Source of the DNA: Plotosus lineatus | Lineage: Eukaryota; Chordata; Actinopteri; Siluriformes; Plotosidae | Direction: 5' to 3' | Assembly (NCBI GenBank): GCA_024760905.1 | Contig: CM045733.1 | Span: 37,473,501 to 37,537,500 of the forward strand | Length of the DNA stretch: 64,000 bases | Part shown: in pieces, positions 36,061 through 47,913 of the stretch | Numbering within the stretch: position 1 is the stretch's first letter | Layout: each line of letters opens with the position of its first letter | Program-made: the position numbers and the translations under genes | Notes under the pieces: generated by a model | Seen by the model: only the letters and a program-made list of their open reading frames with translations | Told to the model about the DNA's origin: nothing | The model's database searches: none

Positions 36061-36235
36061 GTGTGTGTGTGTGTATTATATATAAATATATAAAATGTTT
36101 TTAATGTTATTTCATCATGTCGTTTATATTTCAAATAGTATATTAAATGTGAAACAACAGGACAAACACCAAATTTTTAATAGATTAATTTATTGTCTTT
36201 TTTGTTTGTTTTTTTGTTTATTTTTTGTGTAAAGG

Positions 36236-39235
36236 AATGTCTCCCAAAGCCCAACCCCTTGTCCTCGTCACGGGAGATGGAAACAGTTCGGCTGGCCAAC
36301 AGGGCTCTTGTGAAGCTGTGACCGGCATAGCAAGCCGACAGCTGATTATTTATTGCTACAAACTATACACAGAGAAAGAAAAGGACTGATCTACATGGCA
36401 AATGAAACGGAACAGTTAAAGGACAACTAGACTGAACATGTACTTGGAACATCTGTGGACTAATGGACAAAGAGCCTGAGCTTGTTGAGTTCATGAAGAA
36501 ATGGGAAATATCAGTGATGAATATCACAGACTGTAGAAGGAAAGGCACAGGATCAAAAAGAATCCACGAGAACTACCTTATGACATGTAGCGGAGTAGAC
36601 CGGACATCAAGAGCTGTTCATGGAGTAGGCTTTATCCTGGACCCAAACACAGCAAAAAATATTCTTGATATGGAACACATATCAGAGAGAATAATGAAGA
36701 TCAGAATCAGGAAAGATACTAGAATAATTATCTACATCCAGATTTATGCACCATGTAATTACCATTGCACTGAGGAAGAAAAGGATGAATTCTTTGAAGT
36801 GTTGGACAAGATCATAAACACCATCCCAGACAAGGAAGAGCTCAAGGTAATGGGGGATTTCAGTGGGAGAGGAGGGAAGAGGGGATTCCCCTGAGAAGAC
36901 CACTTAGGCTCATACAGTGATCCCAACACAGACTGTAACTATAATGGAGAACAGACACTAAACCTGTGTGCAGAGCACATGCTGTGGATTCGCAACACCT
37001 TTCACAATCACAGAAGCAGCCAAAGACAAGCATGGTACAAATGGAACGATCTGAACATCTCATCACAGATTGACTTCATCCTGGTCCGGAGGAAGCACAA
37101 ATGGCAGGTTACAGCAGTCAGGTCCATACCGAAGGTAGTAGTTGACACAGACCACAAACCAATTCTCATAACAGAGAGGATCAAAATAAAATGGAAAGAA
37201 CAAAAAAGAACAACAGAAAGAAAACACCTAAAGTGATTGACTTGAAAAAACTCCAAGACACAAATGCCCAGGAAAAGGTGAAAGAACTCCTACCAAGGAA
37301 ACTGAACAACTATGACATACACAAAATGAGCACTGAGACAGCATGGGAGGCCTTAAAGACAGCACTTACAGAGACATTAATAGAAATTTGTGGAACAAAG
37401 AGGGTCGGAAGAGACGGAACGAAGCGGACAGCATGGTGGAACGAGACAGTAAAGGCAGCCATTGGCGAAAAGAACAGACTTTACAATATCTGGACAAGAA
37501 CAAGGAAAGAAGAGGATTACATCACATAGAATTGCCAGACGCCACAGTGGAAGAGAGGTCAGAGAATCGCGAGACCAATCATGGATTAGCTATGGGGAAG
37601 AACTCGGTGAACTGTGCAAGCGCTCTATAAGGAACTTCTACAGAAGCATCAAGGCCATGAGACTGAGAGATGAGCCATATGACCCTAAAACAGTAATCAA
37701 CGACAAAGACGCAAAACCAATCAATAATGTGCAGGCAATTAATATAAGATGGATGGAGTATTACAGCCAACTGTTAAGCCCCATGGGACTAAGTTAAGAC
37801 TCCAACTTCCAGCCTCACTACGATGAGGAACAAGAGCCCACGGTCTTAAGATTAGCGGTAGCACATCCACTAATTACTCGCCCGCATGCACTAAGTACTC
37901 GCCCGAAGAACAAATCAGCCGGACAGACTACAGAGGCGCTTCTAGCGAGTGGAGTGACAGGCATCACATGGCTTATCCACATTTTCCAGAAAGCTTGGGA
38001 AGAAATAACAGCACCAGGTGACTGGAAACAAGCTGTGGTTTTTCCAATCTGGAAGAAGAAAGGCAGCAAGAGGGACTGTAGCATGGATAGAGGGATTTCC
38101 TTACTCAGCCATGTGGGGGGAAAAATGTACACGAAAATCATCGAGCACAGAGTGAGACGCAAGACCGATCATCTCCTAAGTGAGGCACAGATGGGCTTCA
38201 CTAAAGGCAGAGTCTGCACGGGTGCAATATTCGCTCTAAGAGAGCTTGGAGAGAAAGCTATAGAATATGATCGGGAACTCAACCTAGTTTTCGTGGACCA
38301 AGAAAAGGCTTTTGATCGCGTGAACACAAATTATGGGAAGTACTAGAATGATACGGGGTCAGAGGTCAACTCTTGGATAACATAAGCACCATCTACGAAG
38401 GCAGCTCCAGTGCCGTACGCACCACACATGGCTTAACGGACTGGTTCCTAGTATCATCAAACATAAGACAATGATGTGTCCACTCGCCACTGCTGTTTCT
38501 CATCTACATGGATGAGATCACAAGGAAGGCAAATCCAGATCCTACAACAACAAATGTACTTCTGTTCGCAGACCACCAGAGTCTTGTCCACCACAACCCA
38601 AGAAGACCTACAACATCACACAAACGAACTCAACAGTGCCTGTGAGGAATACAGGGTGAAAATAAGCATCAGCAAAACATACGTGATGAAAGTCAGCAGA
38701 AGACCAGGAGACCTGAGTATACATATCAACAACACCAAGCTCAAACGGGTGAAAGAATTCAAGTATCTTGGCAGTATGTTCAGCGAAGATGGAAAGATCC
38801 ACAGAGAAATTGAGACCAGAATACAGAAGGCCAACAGGGTTAGCTATCAACTGAGCCCCCTCCTAAAGCATCCCAGAATCCCAATGGAGACAAAAGAAAA
38901 ATTAATTAACACACCATGTTCATTACAACACTCGCATACCAGTGTCAAACATGGACTCTGTTTAAACCCCTCGAGAGTAAGATCACAGCATGTGAAATGA
39001 GATGACTCCGAAAAGCCGTCAATATGACCAGAAGTGACAAGATTCCAAACACAAAAATCATAGAAATGGTAGGAACCACATCTGTCCATCATGTACAGAA
39101 ACGAAGAATAAAGTGGTTTGGCCATCCGACACGACTACCCACCAAACACCCAGCACAACAGGCCTACAAGAAATACTCGGGTTACAAGGCTAGAAGCACG
39201 CCCAGAAAGACGTGGATAGATAGCGTCAAAGAAAC
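36236..39235 (+). mobile_element. APE-type LINE, RTE-like, degenerate (second family)
   Basis: Plus-strand frames give an endonuclease (WNICGLMDKEPELVEF, IYIQIYAPCN, VMGDFSGR, then the SSQIDFILVRRKHKW block and TDHKPI). A reverse transcriptase follows (WKQAVVFPIWKKKGSK, RGISLLSHVGGKMYTKIIEH, AQMGFTKGR, VFVDQEKAFDRV) with LLFADH where FADD is expected, and a C-terminal KWFGHPTRLPTK...TPRKTWIDS block. Frameshifts and stops are frequent. The sequence differs clearly from the RTE at 40456-43560. The 3' end meets the Tigger fragment with no A-tail or microsatellite. Confidence 0.75.
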
Positions 39236-39371
39236 TCTGCCTGAAGGTAGAGGAGTTCTTCCGTCGTGAGTTCGGCATGATGTTCCTCCAGTAGGTTGTC
39301 TATTTCCAGACCTAGACTTTGGCCTATGCTGACAATGTCTTGGACGATTTGACTATCGTCCTACTGTTCCT
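39236..39371 (-). pseudogene. Tigger transposase C-terminal fragment
   Basis: The minus strand reads DDSQIVQDIVSIGQSLGLEI followed by EEHHAELTTEELLYLQAEF. This is the acidic C-terminal tail of Tigger/TIGD1-type transposases (EEIVxLGKSxGLEV...EELTTEELxELQ in the family). It is the missing 3' part of the copy at 48407-51001, separated from it by the 9-kb insertion. Confidence 0.8.
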
Positions 39372-39666
39372 CCTCGGTAGGTCAGCATTATCCGGCACCC
39401 ACTCTTTCCCAGTTCCCTCCAGCAACTGCCGAAATCTCTAGATGTCGCTGTAAAATCTTCAAGCAATTAACTTTAGCCTCTCGATGTCGCTGTGACCAAA
39501 TGTCTTCTTTTTCCGTTTTAATAAATAAATAGAAGAATTCTTCATCACCTCCCTTGCATCTCACAGACGTCATTCAAAACGCGCAGCAAATTTATTATTC
39601 AACACGTTCAACATGGCCTGGAGTGTACTTTTATAGACTTTTATTTTAGTAACAATAGGTGTATAG

Positions 39667-40015
39667 GGGCAGTGGTGGTCCAGTGGTAGAGGGCGTTGGA
39701 TCGCTGATCCAAAGGTTGGGGGTTCAAGTCCCACTCTCCACAAGGTTGTCACTGTCCCCCCCAGTGCAGCTAACTGGGTTATCAAAGGCGGGCCATGTCT
39801 CTCACTCTCTATGGTGTGAGGCATGTAAAAGAACCATTGCTGACTTTCGTAAAGAGTAGGCTGCAAAGTCGTCAGCGTGTTTCTGTCCCTTGCTAAAAGG
39901 GTTGTGACAGGAAGGGCATCCGACGTAAAAAAACCTCTGCCAAATCAAACGTGCGAATCAGATGATTCGCTGTGGCGACTCCCGAGAAAGGGAAAAAGCC
40001 GAAAGGAAGACAGAC
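39667..40015 (+). mobile_element. composite tRNA/RTE SINE, family 'A', well preserved
   Basis: It begins GGCAGTGGTGGTCCAGTGGT with the B-box GGGTTCAAGTCCC and ends AAAAGCCGAAAGGAAGACAG. The flanks share AGGTGTAT (39657-39664, 40016-40023). The 5' LINE-derived block (GACAGGAAGGGCATCCGACG) is at 39907-39926 and the 3' LINE-derived block starts at 39958. Confidence 0.9.
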
Positions 40016-40041
40016 AGGTGTATGTGTATGATGTGTATATT

Positions 40042-40088
40042 ACAGAAAATAACGAACTTAATCACAATATGCGAATTTTTTGAGAAGG

Positions 40089-40093
<5 letters not shown>
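40042..40093 (+). repeat. Tc1 family 'b' 3' TIR remnant
   Basis: It matches 29820-29871 (ACAGAAAATAACGAACTTA, GAATTTTTTGAGAAGGACTAG). As at 29.87 kb, a (GT)n run follows immediately. Confidence 0.8.
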
Positions 40094-40149
<56 letters not shown>

Positions 40150-40219
40150 ATGTGTGTGTATATAAAGAAAAATAAAAGGACAGGACAAAGACTTTCTATT
40201 GAAACTCCATTTATCACTC

Positions 40220-40251
<32 letters not shown>

Positions 40252-40300
40252 TGTATGTATATATATATGTATGTATATGTGTGTGTATGTGTATATATAT

Positions 40301-40348
<48 letters not shown>

Positions 40349-40406
40349 CACACACACACATATATATACATACACATATACATACATATATATATGTGTG
40401 TGTGTG

Positions 40407-40455
<49 letters not shown>
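40094..40455. repeat. (GT)n and (TA)n microsatellites
   Basis: Long GT, GTAT and TA runs occur, with a short unique stretch at 40164-40218. The frames here translate to dipeptide repeats and are not genes. The last TA run forms the 3' tail of the RTE LINE. Confidence 0.95.
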
Positions 40456-43400
40456 TTTTCCTTTCGGCTGTTCCCTTCAGGGGTCGCCGCAGCAAATGAT
40501 CTGCCTCCATCTCTCCCTATCCTCTGCATCTTCTACTCTTACTCCAATGACCTTCATGTCCACCTTCACCGCATCTATAAATCTTCTCTTTGGTCTTCCT
40601 CTGGGCCTTTTGCCTGGTAGTTCCAACCTCAGCATCCTACGACCAATATACTCACTATCCCTCCGCTGTACATGTCCAAACCATCTCAATCTAGCCTCTC
40701 TGACTTTGTCTCCAAAACATCTAACATGTGCTGTCCCTCTGATGTACTCATTTCTGATCCTATCCATCCTCGTTACTCCCAAAGAGAACCTCAACATTTT
40801 CATCTCTGCTACCTCCAACTCTGACTCCTGTCTTTTCCCCAGGGCCACTGTCTCTAAACCATACAACATTGCTGGCCTCATCACCGTCTTGTACACTTTT
40901 CCCTTCATTCTTGCCGATACTCTCCTATCACACATCACTCCGGACACTTTTCTCCATCCATTCCAACCTGCCTGCACGTGCTTCTTCACCTCTTTTCCAC
41001 ACTCTCCATTGCTCTGGATTGTTGAGCCTAAGTACTTAAAATCCTCCACCTTTCTTATCTCTGCCCCCTGTAACCTCACCGTTCCTCTTGGGTCCTTGTC
41101 GTTCACACACATGTATTCTGTCTTACGAAGACTAACCTTCAATCCCCTCCTTTCCAGGGCATATCTCCACCTCTCTAGATTTTCCTCCACTTGGTCTCTG
41201 CAGATGACATCGTGATCTGTAGTGAGAGCAAACATCATAGTCCATGGAGATTCTTGTCTAACCTCGTCTGTTAGCCTGTCCATCATCATAGCAAACAAGA
41301 AGGGGCTGAGAGCTGACCCTTGATGCAGTCCCACCTCCACCTTGAACTCTTCTGTCACACCGACAGCACACCTCACCACTGTCTTACATCTCTCATACAT
41401 GTCCTGCACCACTCTAACATACTTCTCTGTCACTCCAGACTTCCTCATACAATACCACAGTTCTTCTCTCGGCACCCTGTCATATGCTTTCTCCAGATCC
41501 ACCAAGGCACAATGCAGATCCTTCTGACCTTCTCTATTAACATCCTCAAAGTAAACACTGCATCTGTGGTGCTGTTTCTTGGCATGAAACCAAACTGTTG
41601 TTCACAAATGCTGACCTCTGCCCTTAGTCTTGCTTCCACTATTCTTTCCCATAGCTTCATTGTATGGCTCATCAACTTTATCCCTCTGTAGTTGCCACAA
41701 CTCTGTACATCGCCCTTGTTCTTAAAAATGGGCACAAGCACACTTCTCCTCCATTCCTCTGGCATCTGCTCACTTTCTAAGACCTTGTTGAATATTCTTG
41801 TCAGAAAATCTACTGCTACCTCCCCTAGAAACTTCCATACCTCAACTGGTATGTCATCAGGGCCAACTGCCTTTCAACTGCCTTCATCCTCTTCAATGCC
41901 CTCTTCACTTCTCCCTTACTAATCTTTGCTACTTCCTGCTCCTCAACGGTCACCCCTTCTACTTTTTTTTCTCTCTCATTTTCCTCATTCATCAGCTCTT
42001 CAAAGTACTCTTTCCATCTTCCCAGCACACTTCTGTCATCAGTCAATACATTTCCCTCTCTGTCCTTAATCACTCTAACTTGCTGCACGTCTTTCACATC
42101 TCTATTTCTCTGCTGTGCTAACCTGTATAGATCATTTTATCCCTCCTTACTGTTCAACCTATCATACAAGTCATCATACGCCCTCTGTTTGGCCTTTGAC
42201 ACTGCTACCTTCGCCTTACGCTGTGTCTCCCTGTACTCCTGTTTACTTTCTTCGGTCCTCTCAATGTCCCACTTCTTCTTGGCTAACCTCTTCTTTTGTA
42301 CACACTCCTGCACTTCCTCATTCCACCACCAAGTTTCCTTATCTACTTTCCTTCCAGAGGACACACCAAGTACTCTCCTACCGGTCTCCCTGATCACATT
42401 GGCTGTGGTTGTCCAGTCCTCTGGAAGCACTTCCTGACTACCCAAAGCCTGTTTCAACTCCTCCTTGAAGACAACACGACACTCTTCCTTTTTCAGCTTC
42501 CACCACTTTGTCTTCTGCTCTGCCTTTGCCTTTTTCACCTTTCTCACCATCAGTGTCATCCTGCACACCACCATCCTATGCTGTTTGGCAACAATCTCAC
42601 CCACTACTACTTTGCAGTCACTGACTTCCTTCAAATTACATCGCCTACACAAGATGTAGTCTACCTGTGTGCTCTTACCTCCGCTTTCATAAGTCACCCT
42701 ATGCTTCTGTTTCTTCTTGAAGAAAGTATTCACCACAGCCATTTCCATCCTTTTTGCAAAATCGATCAACATATGTCCTTCTCTGTTCCTGTCCTGGATA
42801 CCAAACCTGCCCATCACTTCCTCGTCCCCTCCGTTGCCTGCACCAACATGTCCATTGAAGTCTGCTCCAATGACCACTCTTTCACCTCTGGGGGTACTCT
42901 TCATCTAAGTCACTCCAGAATCTCTCCTTCTCTTCTAGCCTGCCTGTGGGCATAAGCACTAACAACATTGACCATCACGCCTTCAATTTCTAACTCGAGG
43001 CACATCACTCAGTCTGACACTCTTTTCACGTCTAGAACATTCCTGACAAACCCCTCCTTCAAGATGACTCCGATTCCATTTCTCTTCCCATCCACACCAT
43101 GAAAAAACAGCTTAAACCCTGCTCCTAAGCTTCTAGCCTTGCTACCTTTCCACCTTGTCTCCTGAACACACAGTATGTCCACCTTCCTCCTCTGCATCAT
43201 GTCAGCCAGCTCCCTATCTTTTCCTTGCATAGTTCCAACATTCAAAGTCCCTATTCTCAGTCCTAGGCTCACGCATTTCCTCTTCTCTCTCTGCCTACGG
43301 ACACGCCTCCCGCCTCTCCTTCTTCGACGTCTTCGACCAACAGTAGTCCAATTTCCATCAGCACCCTGTTGGTTGACAGCACTGATGGCGGTCGTTGTTA

Positions 43401-43560
43401 ACCTGGGCCTCGACTGATCCGGTCTGAATTCTGTATTGATCATTTGCATTTTTAAATGTGGCAGAAGTTTTACGCCGGATGCCCTTCCTGTCGCAACCCT
43501 CTGCATTTATCCGGGCTTGGGACCGGCATAAGGGGGAGAGACACTGGTTAGTGCCCCCCC
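40456..43560 (-). mobile_element. RTE-clade LINE, nearly full length, inactive
   Basis: Read on the minus strand: an Arg-rich leader, then an APE endonuclease (LRIGTLNVGTMQGKDREL, DILCVQETRWKGSKA, GADFNGHVGAGNGG, YILCRRCNLKEV), a linker (WWWNEEVQECVQKKRLAKKK) and a reverse transcriptase (VLVPIFKNKGDVQSCGNYRG, QQFGFMPRNSTTDAVF, MVDLEKAYDRVPREEL, GLHQGSALSPFLFAM). It ends with [29 protein letters not shown] and a stop after CGDP. About 3.1 kb with one ORF and a microsatellite (TA)n 3' tail is standard for RTE. There are frameshifts near 41500, 41870, 42110 and 42920. The catalytic FADD motif is replaced by an inverted 30-bp segment (41200-41229). It is the probable partner of SINE family A. Confidence 0.9.
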
Positions 43561-43579
43561 CCCCCACCTCATGGCTGCA

Positions 43580-43607
43580 TTTGTGTGTGTGTGTGTGTGT
43601 GTATATG

Positions 43608-43665
<58 letters not shown>

Positions 43666-43690
43666 CCCCACACACACACACACGCATATA
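43580..43690. repeat. (GT)n/(TA)n/(CA)n microsatellite
   Basis: Dinucleotide runs lie between the RTE 5' end and element B. A C-run (43555-43566) lies just to the left. Confidence 0.95.
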
Positions 43691-43799
43691 TGTGAGCCAC
43701 TCCACTGAAAGTCGGCTCTTGGGTCCAAAAATGAAATTTTTACACAGTCAGATAGAGGAGGCCCAAAGCTGCAAAATGCAGCAAAAAAGTTTGTCAATA

Positions 43800-44738
43800 C
43801 AGACGCTCCCCGACTTGCATTCACTTTTAACTTGCGTTTGGCTGTCCGGAACTAATTAAAAGCCTAAGTTGTTACAGTGACATATGACGCTCATACTGTA
43901 CTATACATCCATAAATACCATTACCGTGTCTCATAAAACACCCCTAAATCAATTATTATTAACATAACATATTTGAAATTAATGTTGATATTTGAGATAA
44001 TTTTACTAAGTCACTTATTTATACCGAGGCACTTTACATAAAGCTTAAAACAGTCAATCAAGGCTTACAATATGTGAAGTGCTCAATACCGAAAGTAGTG
44101 TACTTGCTGTGGGTTATACGGACTTTCGGTTTTTCAAGTGCACAAGGGTGCCGTTGAACTCGTTTGGAACACAGCCTGCCATGTGAATCCCAGCAAAGCA
44201 GAGAGCTCTTTCTTTTGTGTTAGTAAACTTTATTCAAGAGATGCATATAAAGAACAAGTACAAATCCTAATGAATATTCATATAAAAATAAGTATACACT
44301 CTTTGGATTCTGTTAAAAGATAATAAATATTTGTAATTGTTCTGTAATTTGTGTTTTCATTTTACAACTCTTTGCTTAACAGTATGCGTGGTAGATTGTG
44401 CCGATCTGAGCAGATAGTTAATTAATCTGTGTGTGAGACTTGCACCCATGCTAGTAGGCTTACACTTCTGACCAACCATATTAGCTTCGGGTTACAAAAG
44501 TCTGCAAAACAGTGTAAACACAAAGATAACATGCTATGTAGCTGAGATATATAATATATAGAAACGATATACATACAACTGAACTGGGAAGGAGGGACAC
44601 GTTCAGTCTCTAGTTTGTAAACAATAGATGCATACTACGTAGGTATGTCTAAACTCAAAATTTGACTTTAAAAAAAATAAATAAAATAACCCAAACGTTA
44701 AATCGATAAAACAGATGAACGTAAGTTGGGAGCGTCTG
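43800..44738. mobile_element. TA-flanked MITE inside element B
   Basis: The inverted ends are CAGACGCTCCCCGACTTGC and (reverse complement) CAGACGCTCCCAACTTAC; TA flanks both sides (43798-43799, 44739-44740). Element A shows the empty site (CAATACCTTGAAAACTG, near 9330). No transposase is seen. Confidence 0.9.
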
Positions 44739-45788
44739 TATCTTAAACTGAGCGAGCTATGCCATTTCTTGTCAGCATTCAACTAAAAATTTCAAAAGAC
44801 ATTTTCGAGAAAAATGAGCACAAAGATTGCACTTCTTCCAAGATCATTAGTCCTTAGCAACCAAACATTTTAATCCGTCTCAGCCATATAACCTTTAAGA
44901 AAACATGTCTAGGAAGAGTTTTAGGAAGCGATAAGAGAAATCATCCTCAGTTTCATCTGACGGGCACTTTTTAAACCCATTCGTCACCGTGGTAAGCCCC
45001 AAAAATTAAAAAATTACTTTTTTTTTTTTTTTTTTTTCTATTTATTCCAATAAGATCAGTATGTATTTTTTTGACCATTATATAAAGGTTCAAATGCCTT
45101 CAAATGATACTGATTGGGGGGAAAAAACAGTCAGGTACAAACAATCACACTGAAATTAAAAAACTATATACAAGATAACCATATAACAAAGCTCTCTGAT
45201 CTCTTTATACAAGTAAGCTTCATCAACTTCTTCACAAACACAGTCATTACACTTTTATTAACAGATGCCTCTTCTTCATCAACACAGCTGGCATCATCAT
45301 CAGTTTGTTTATATGTAAAAGGTATGAAGCATTTAAGTATTTTTCAGGTCTTGACCAATTTTTGTACAAACCTAAACACCCCACGATCCAGCATGTCCAG
45401 TCCAGACAAGATGACACACAAATCAAATGATCAAAAAAATTCCATAATCGAATTTTGCATGCAGAGAAAAACACCAATACTCATACAAAGTTTCTAAAGT
45501 ACATAATACTGAGCATATGGGATTTTCTTTGACTGAATTGCAATAGAATCATGTCTGTCTTAATATTCCAGCAGACCTGAGGTATCATGTATACACAGGC
45601 ATGCGTGCACACAGACTGTAAGCAGTGCTCATTTCTGCATATATCGCATTTGCACTCATTTGCCCCACTCCCTTCATGTACTGTATTTTCTTCCATTTAA
45701 ATTGCACTAGTTCTTCTGGATGCATAGAGAGAGAGAGAGAGAGAGAATCTTCAAAGCTGAATTCCAGCATGGAATTTAACATCTATAC

Positions 45789-46130
45789 CAGGGGTCACCA
45801 ACCTTTTTGAAACTGAGAGCTACTTCATGGGTACCAATTAATGCGAAGGGCTACTAGGTCGATACACACCTCTGAAATTACAAATTTGCTCAATTTACAT
45901 TTAATTAGATTTAATTAGATGTTATTATTAATAATTAATGATATTCATCTATGTGAAGATATTGACTTGATTTAAAAATATATTCAAAAAAATTATATGC
46001 AGCTCAATGGAGAGTGGCGCTGTCCTAAAAATGGGCCTGTCCTAAAAATAGCAGTGAACAGGTCCGCGGGCAACTTATATTGTCCTTGCGGGCTACCTGG
46101 TGCCCACGGGCACCACGTTGGTGATCCCTG
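45789..46130. mobile_element. hAT MITE with exact 8-bp target duplication
   Basis: The ends are CAGGGGTCACCAACCTTTTT and CACGTTGGTGATCCCTG. The 8-mer ATCTATAC is repeated at 45781-45788 and 46131-46138. The subterminal GAGAGCTACTTCATGGGTAC text is typical of Charlie-type hAT repeats. Element A lacks it. Confidence 0.95.
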
Positions 46131-46839
46131 ATCTATACTAATGCTGCTAAACATCACACATGACATTTCACTCTCCTTTTCCAGAAATTATGTGTATTCA
46201 CAATCTTGTAAATAAACTTACTTACTGTTATTGAAGAGAAAAAGTCAGAGATAAGTTCCACATGCGGTGTACTAGAGTCAGGAAGTAAACCGGAAGTTGA
46301 TGTGTGACGGGCACTGAGCATGTGCAATGTGAGCATGTGACCGAGTTCACCAATCAGTGTGCTCATTTCAGATATTCCTTAGCAACTAGCCTGCATTGTT
46401 ATCAAGCATATTGTCTTTATAACCTTTATTCACTGAAACGGCATTTTAATATTGAAACAGTATCCAAAATGGAGAGACGACTTCACGACTGTTCTTCTGG
46501 TGTATGGATTATAGTGTATCTTCTCCCGAACTCGGTGAAAAATTTCAAAGAAAACCGGTAAGTTTACTACTGTTTTTATCAAGTTTTATGAGGGTACTCG
46601 TCAGAAAAATGGAAATAAGACATTTTTAGTGAATTTTTGTCAATTTCACTTCAGCAAGTGATAGTTGAATACTTGTTTTAATGGTTTATGCAAAAATGCA
46701 AATTTCGTTAAAAAATGACCCACTTTTACTTTTTTGGCCATTTTCTCGAAAGTAGTCTGTGCGACAAGTGCCTACATTCGGTGGAGCGCCTCACATTACA
46801 TTTTTGTGTATATATGTGTATAGTGCATCACTAGACCCA

Positions 46840-47400
46840 CTGCTACCCTTAACATTGTAGCACCAGTTTCTATAATTTAATATTGAGTTAAAATACGTTA
46901 CAATGTTTACATACCTGAACAGGATGCAATTCGCATCAACACTCACCACTCCATTACCACACTCCCTCTGACCTTTATACATAATATTAGCATCTATTTT
47001 CTTATTTTTACAGGACATGATTAAAATCAACAGCCAATGCTACTATCAGCACTCCCAGACTTTAATTGAAACACTTCACATACCTGAAAAGGATGTAATT
47101 TGACCCAACACCCACTCCTACCATCACCACAGCCACTCCTATCCTGATGCATATTAGCACCTGTTTTTATAGTTTATGAATATTATATTTGGCTTATATA
47201 AGATTCCAATTAAAATACTTCACACTCATAAAGAAGTTGCAATTAGAAGAAACACCCACTCGTACCCATCACCAAACCCACACTTGTGTTATAAACATTT
47301 GCATTTGTTTCCATTTTCATACTTACTTCAATTAAATACCTGAACAGGGTATAATTACGACCAACACACACATACGCACACCTCCTACCCAAAGATTATT
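46840..47400. repeat. diverged tandem repeat array
   Basis: The motif ACCTGAACAGGATGCAATT recurs with changes at about 46913, 47092, 47229 and 47338, each followed by AACACYCACYC-like text and a later TATTAGCAYCTGTTTT-like block. The spacing of 105-180 bp is irregular. It is not coding. Confidence 0.55.
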
Positions 47401-47533
47401 TTTACATTAACAAACATATATAGTGGCTGCCATTAGGCGATCAATAGCTACCTACATTTGACAATCTAAGATGTAGGCCTATGAGCTAGACTAGAAGTCT
47501 ATATTACACTATATTATATACAGTGTCAATATA

Positions 47534-47913
47534 CAGGGATCCCTCGCTACTTCGTGCTTCAATTTCTGCAGCTTCTGTGCGTGTTTTTCAAAAATATTCA
47601 TCGAAACATCAGGAAATTAAGGGAAAATAGTAAAAAAGTTAAGAAAAATGCTGCAAAACGAGGCCATTTTTGCAACAAAAAACAAAAAAAACACCCAAAC
47701 AAATTTATTTTTATGTGAGGTGAGCCTCTGTGCGGGTGTGTGTGCGAGCGCTCGCGCGTCTGTGTGTATTTATGTTATTTACGTCTTTTGCATTATTTTT
47801 GAAAGTTTATTATAAGCATTTACAGCATTGAATATGTATTTATTGATATTATAAATACATGTACGTATACCGTCAATCAGACCCAGGGGGCTCATCCTAC
47901 TTAGGAATCCCTG
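47534..47913. mobile_element. GGGATCCCT-family MITE, complete copy
   Basis: The ends CAGGGATCCCTCGCTACTTC and (reverse complement) CAGGGATTCCTAAGTAGG are inverted, and TA flanks both sides (47532-47533, 47914-47915). At 380 bp with no coding capacity, it is the reference copy for the family at 2699, 31098 and 56602. It lies within the 9-kb TIR composite. Confidence 0.85.

Larger units (their letters stand above)
43691..46795. mobile_element. TIR DNA element 'B', second copy of element A
   Basis: The ends are TGTGAGCCACTCCACTGAAA and (inverted) TGTGAGGCGCTCCACCGAAT. It is collinear with 9206-10966 over its length. It differs by two clean insertions (43800-44738 and 45789-46130); without them it is about 1.8 kb, the size of A. 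The acidic minus-strand peptide (TDDDASCVDEEEASVNKS) is also present here. Confidence 0.8.

Noticed and set aside
39669..39740. tRNA gene at the SINE head
   Set aside because: It has A- and B-box-like promoter text but no proper acceptor stem or anticodon arm, and it recurs as the head of a dispersed SINE.
40090..40530. Overlapping frames of Tyr-Ile, Cys-Val and His-Thr repeats
   Set aside because: They are translations of (TA)n, (GT)n and (AC)n microsatellites on both strands; the same applies at 43358-43859 and 56349-56677.
46840..47400. CRISPR-like array
   Set aside because: The repeats are long, diverged and unevenly spaced, and the genome is eukaryotic.
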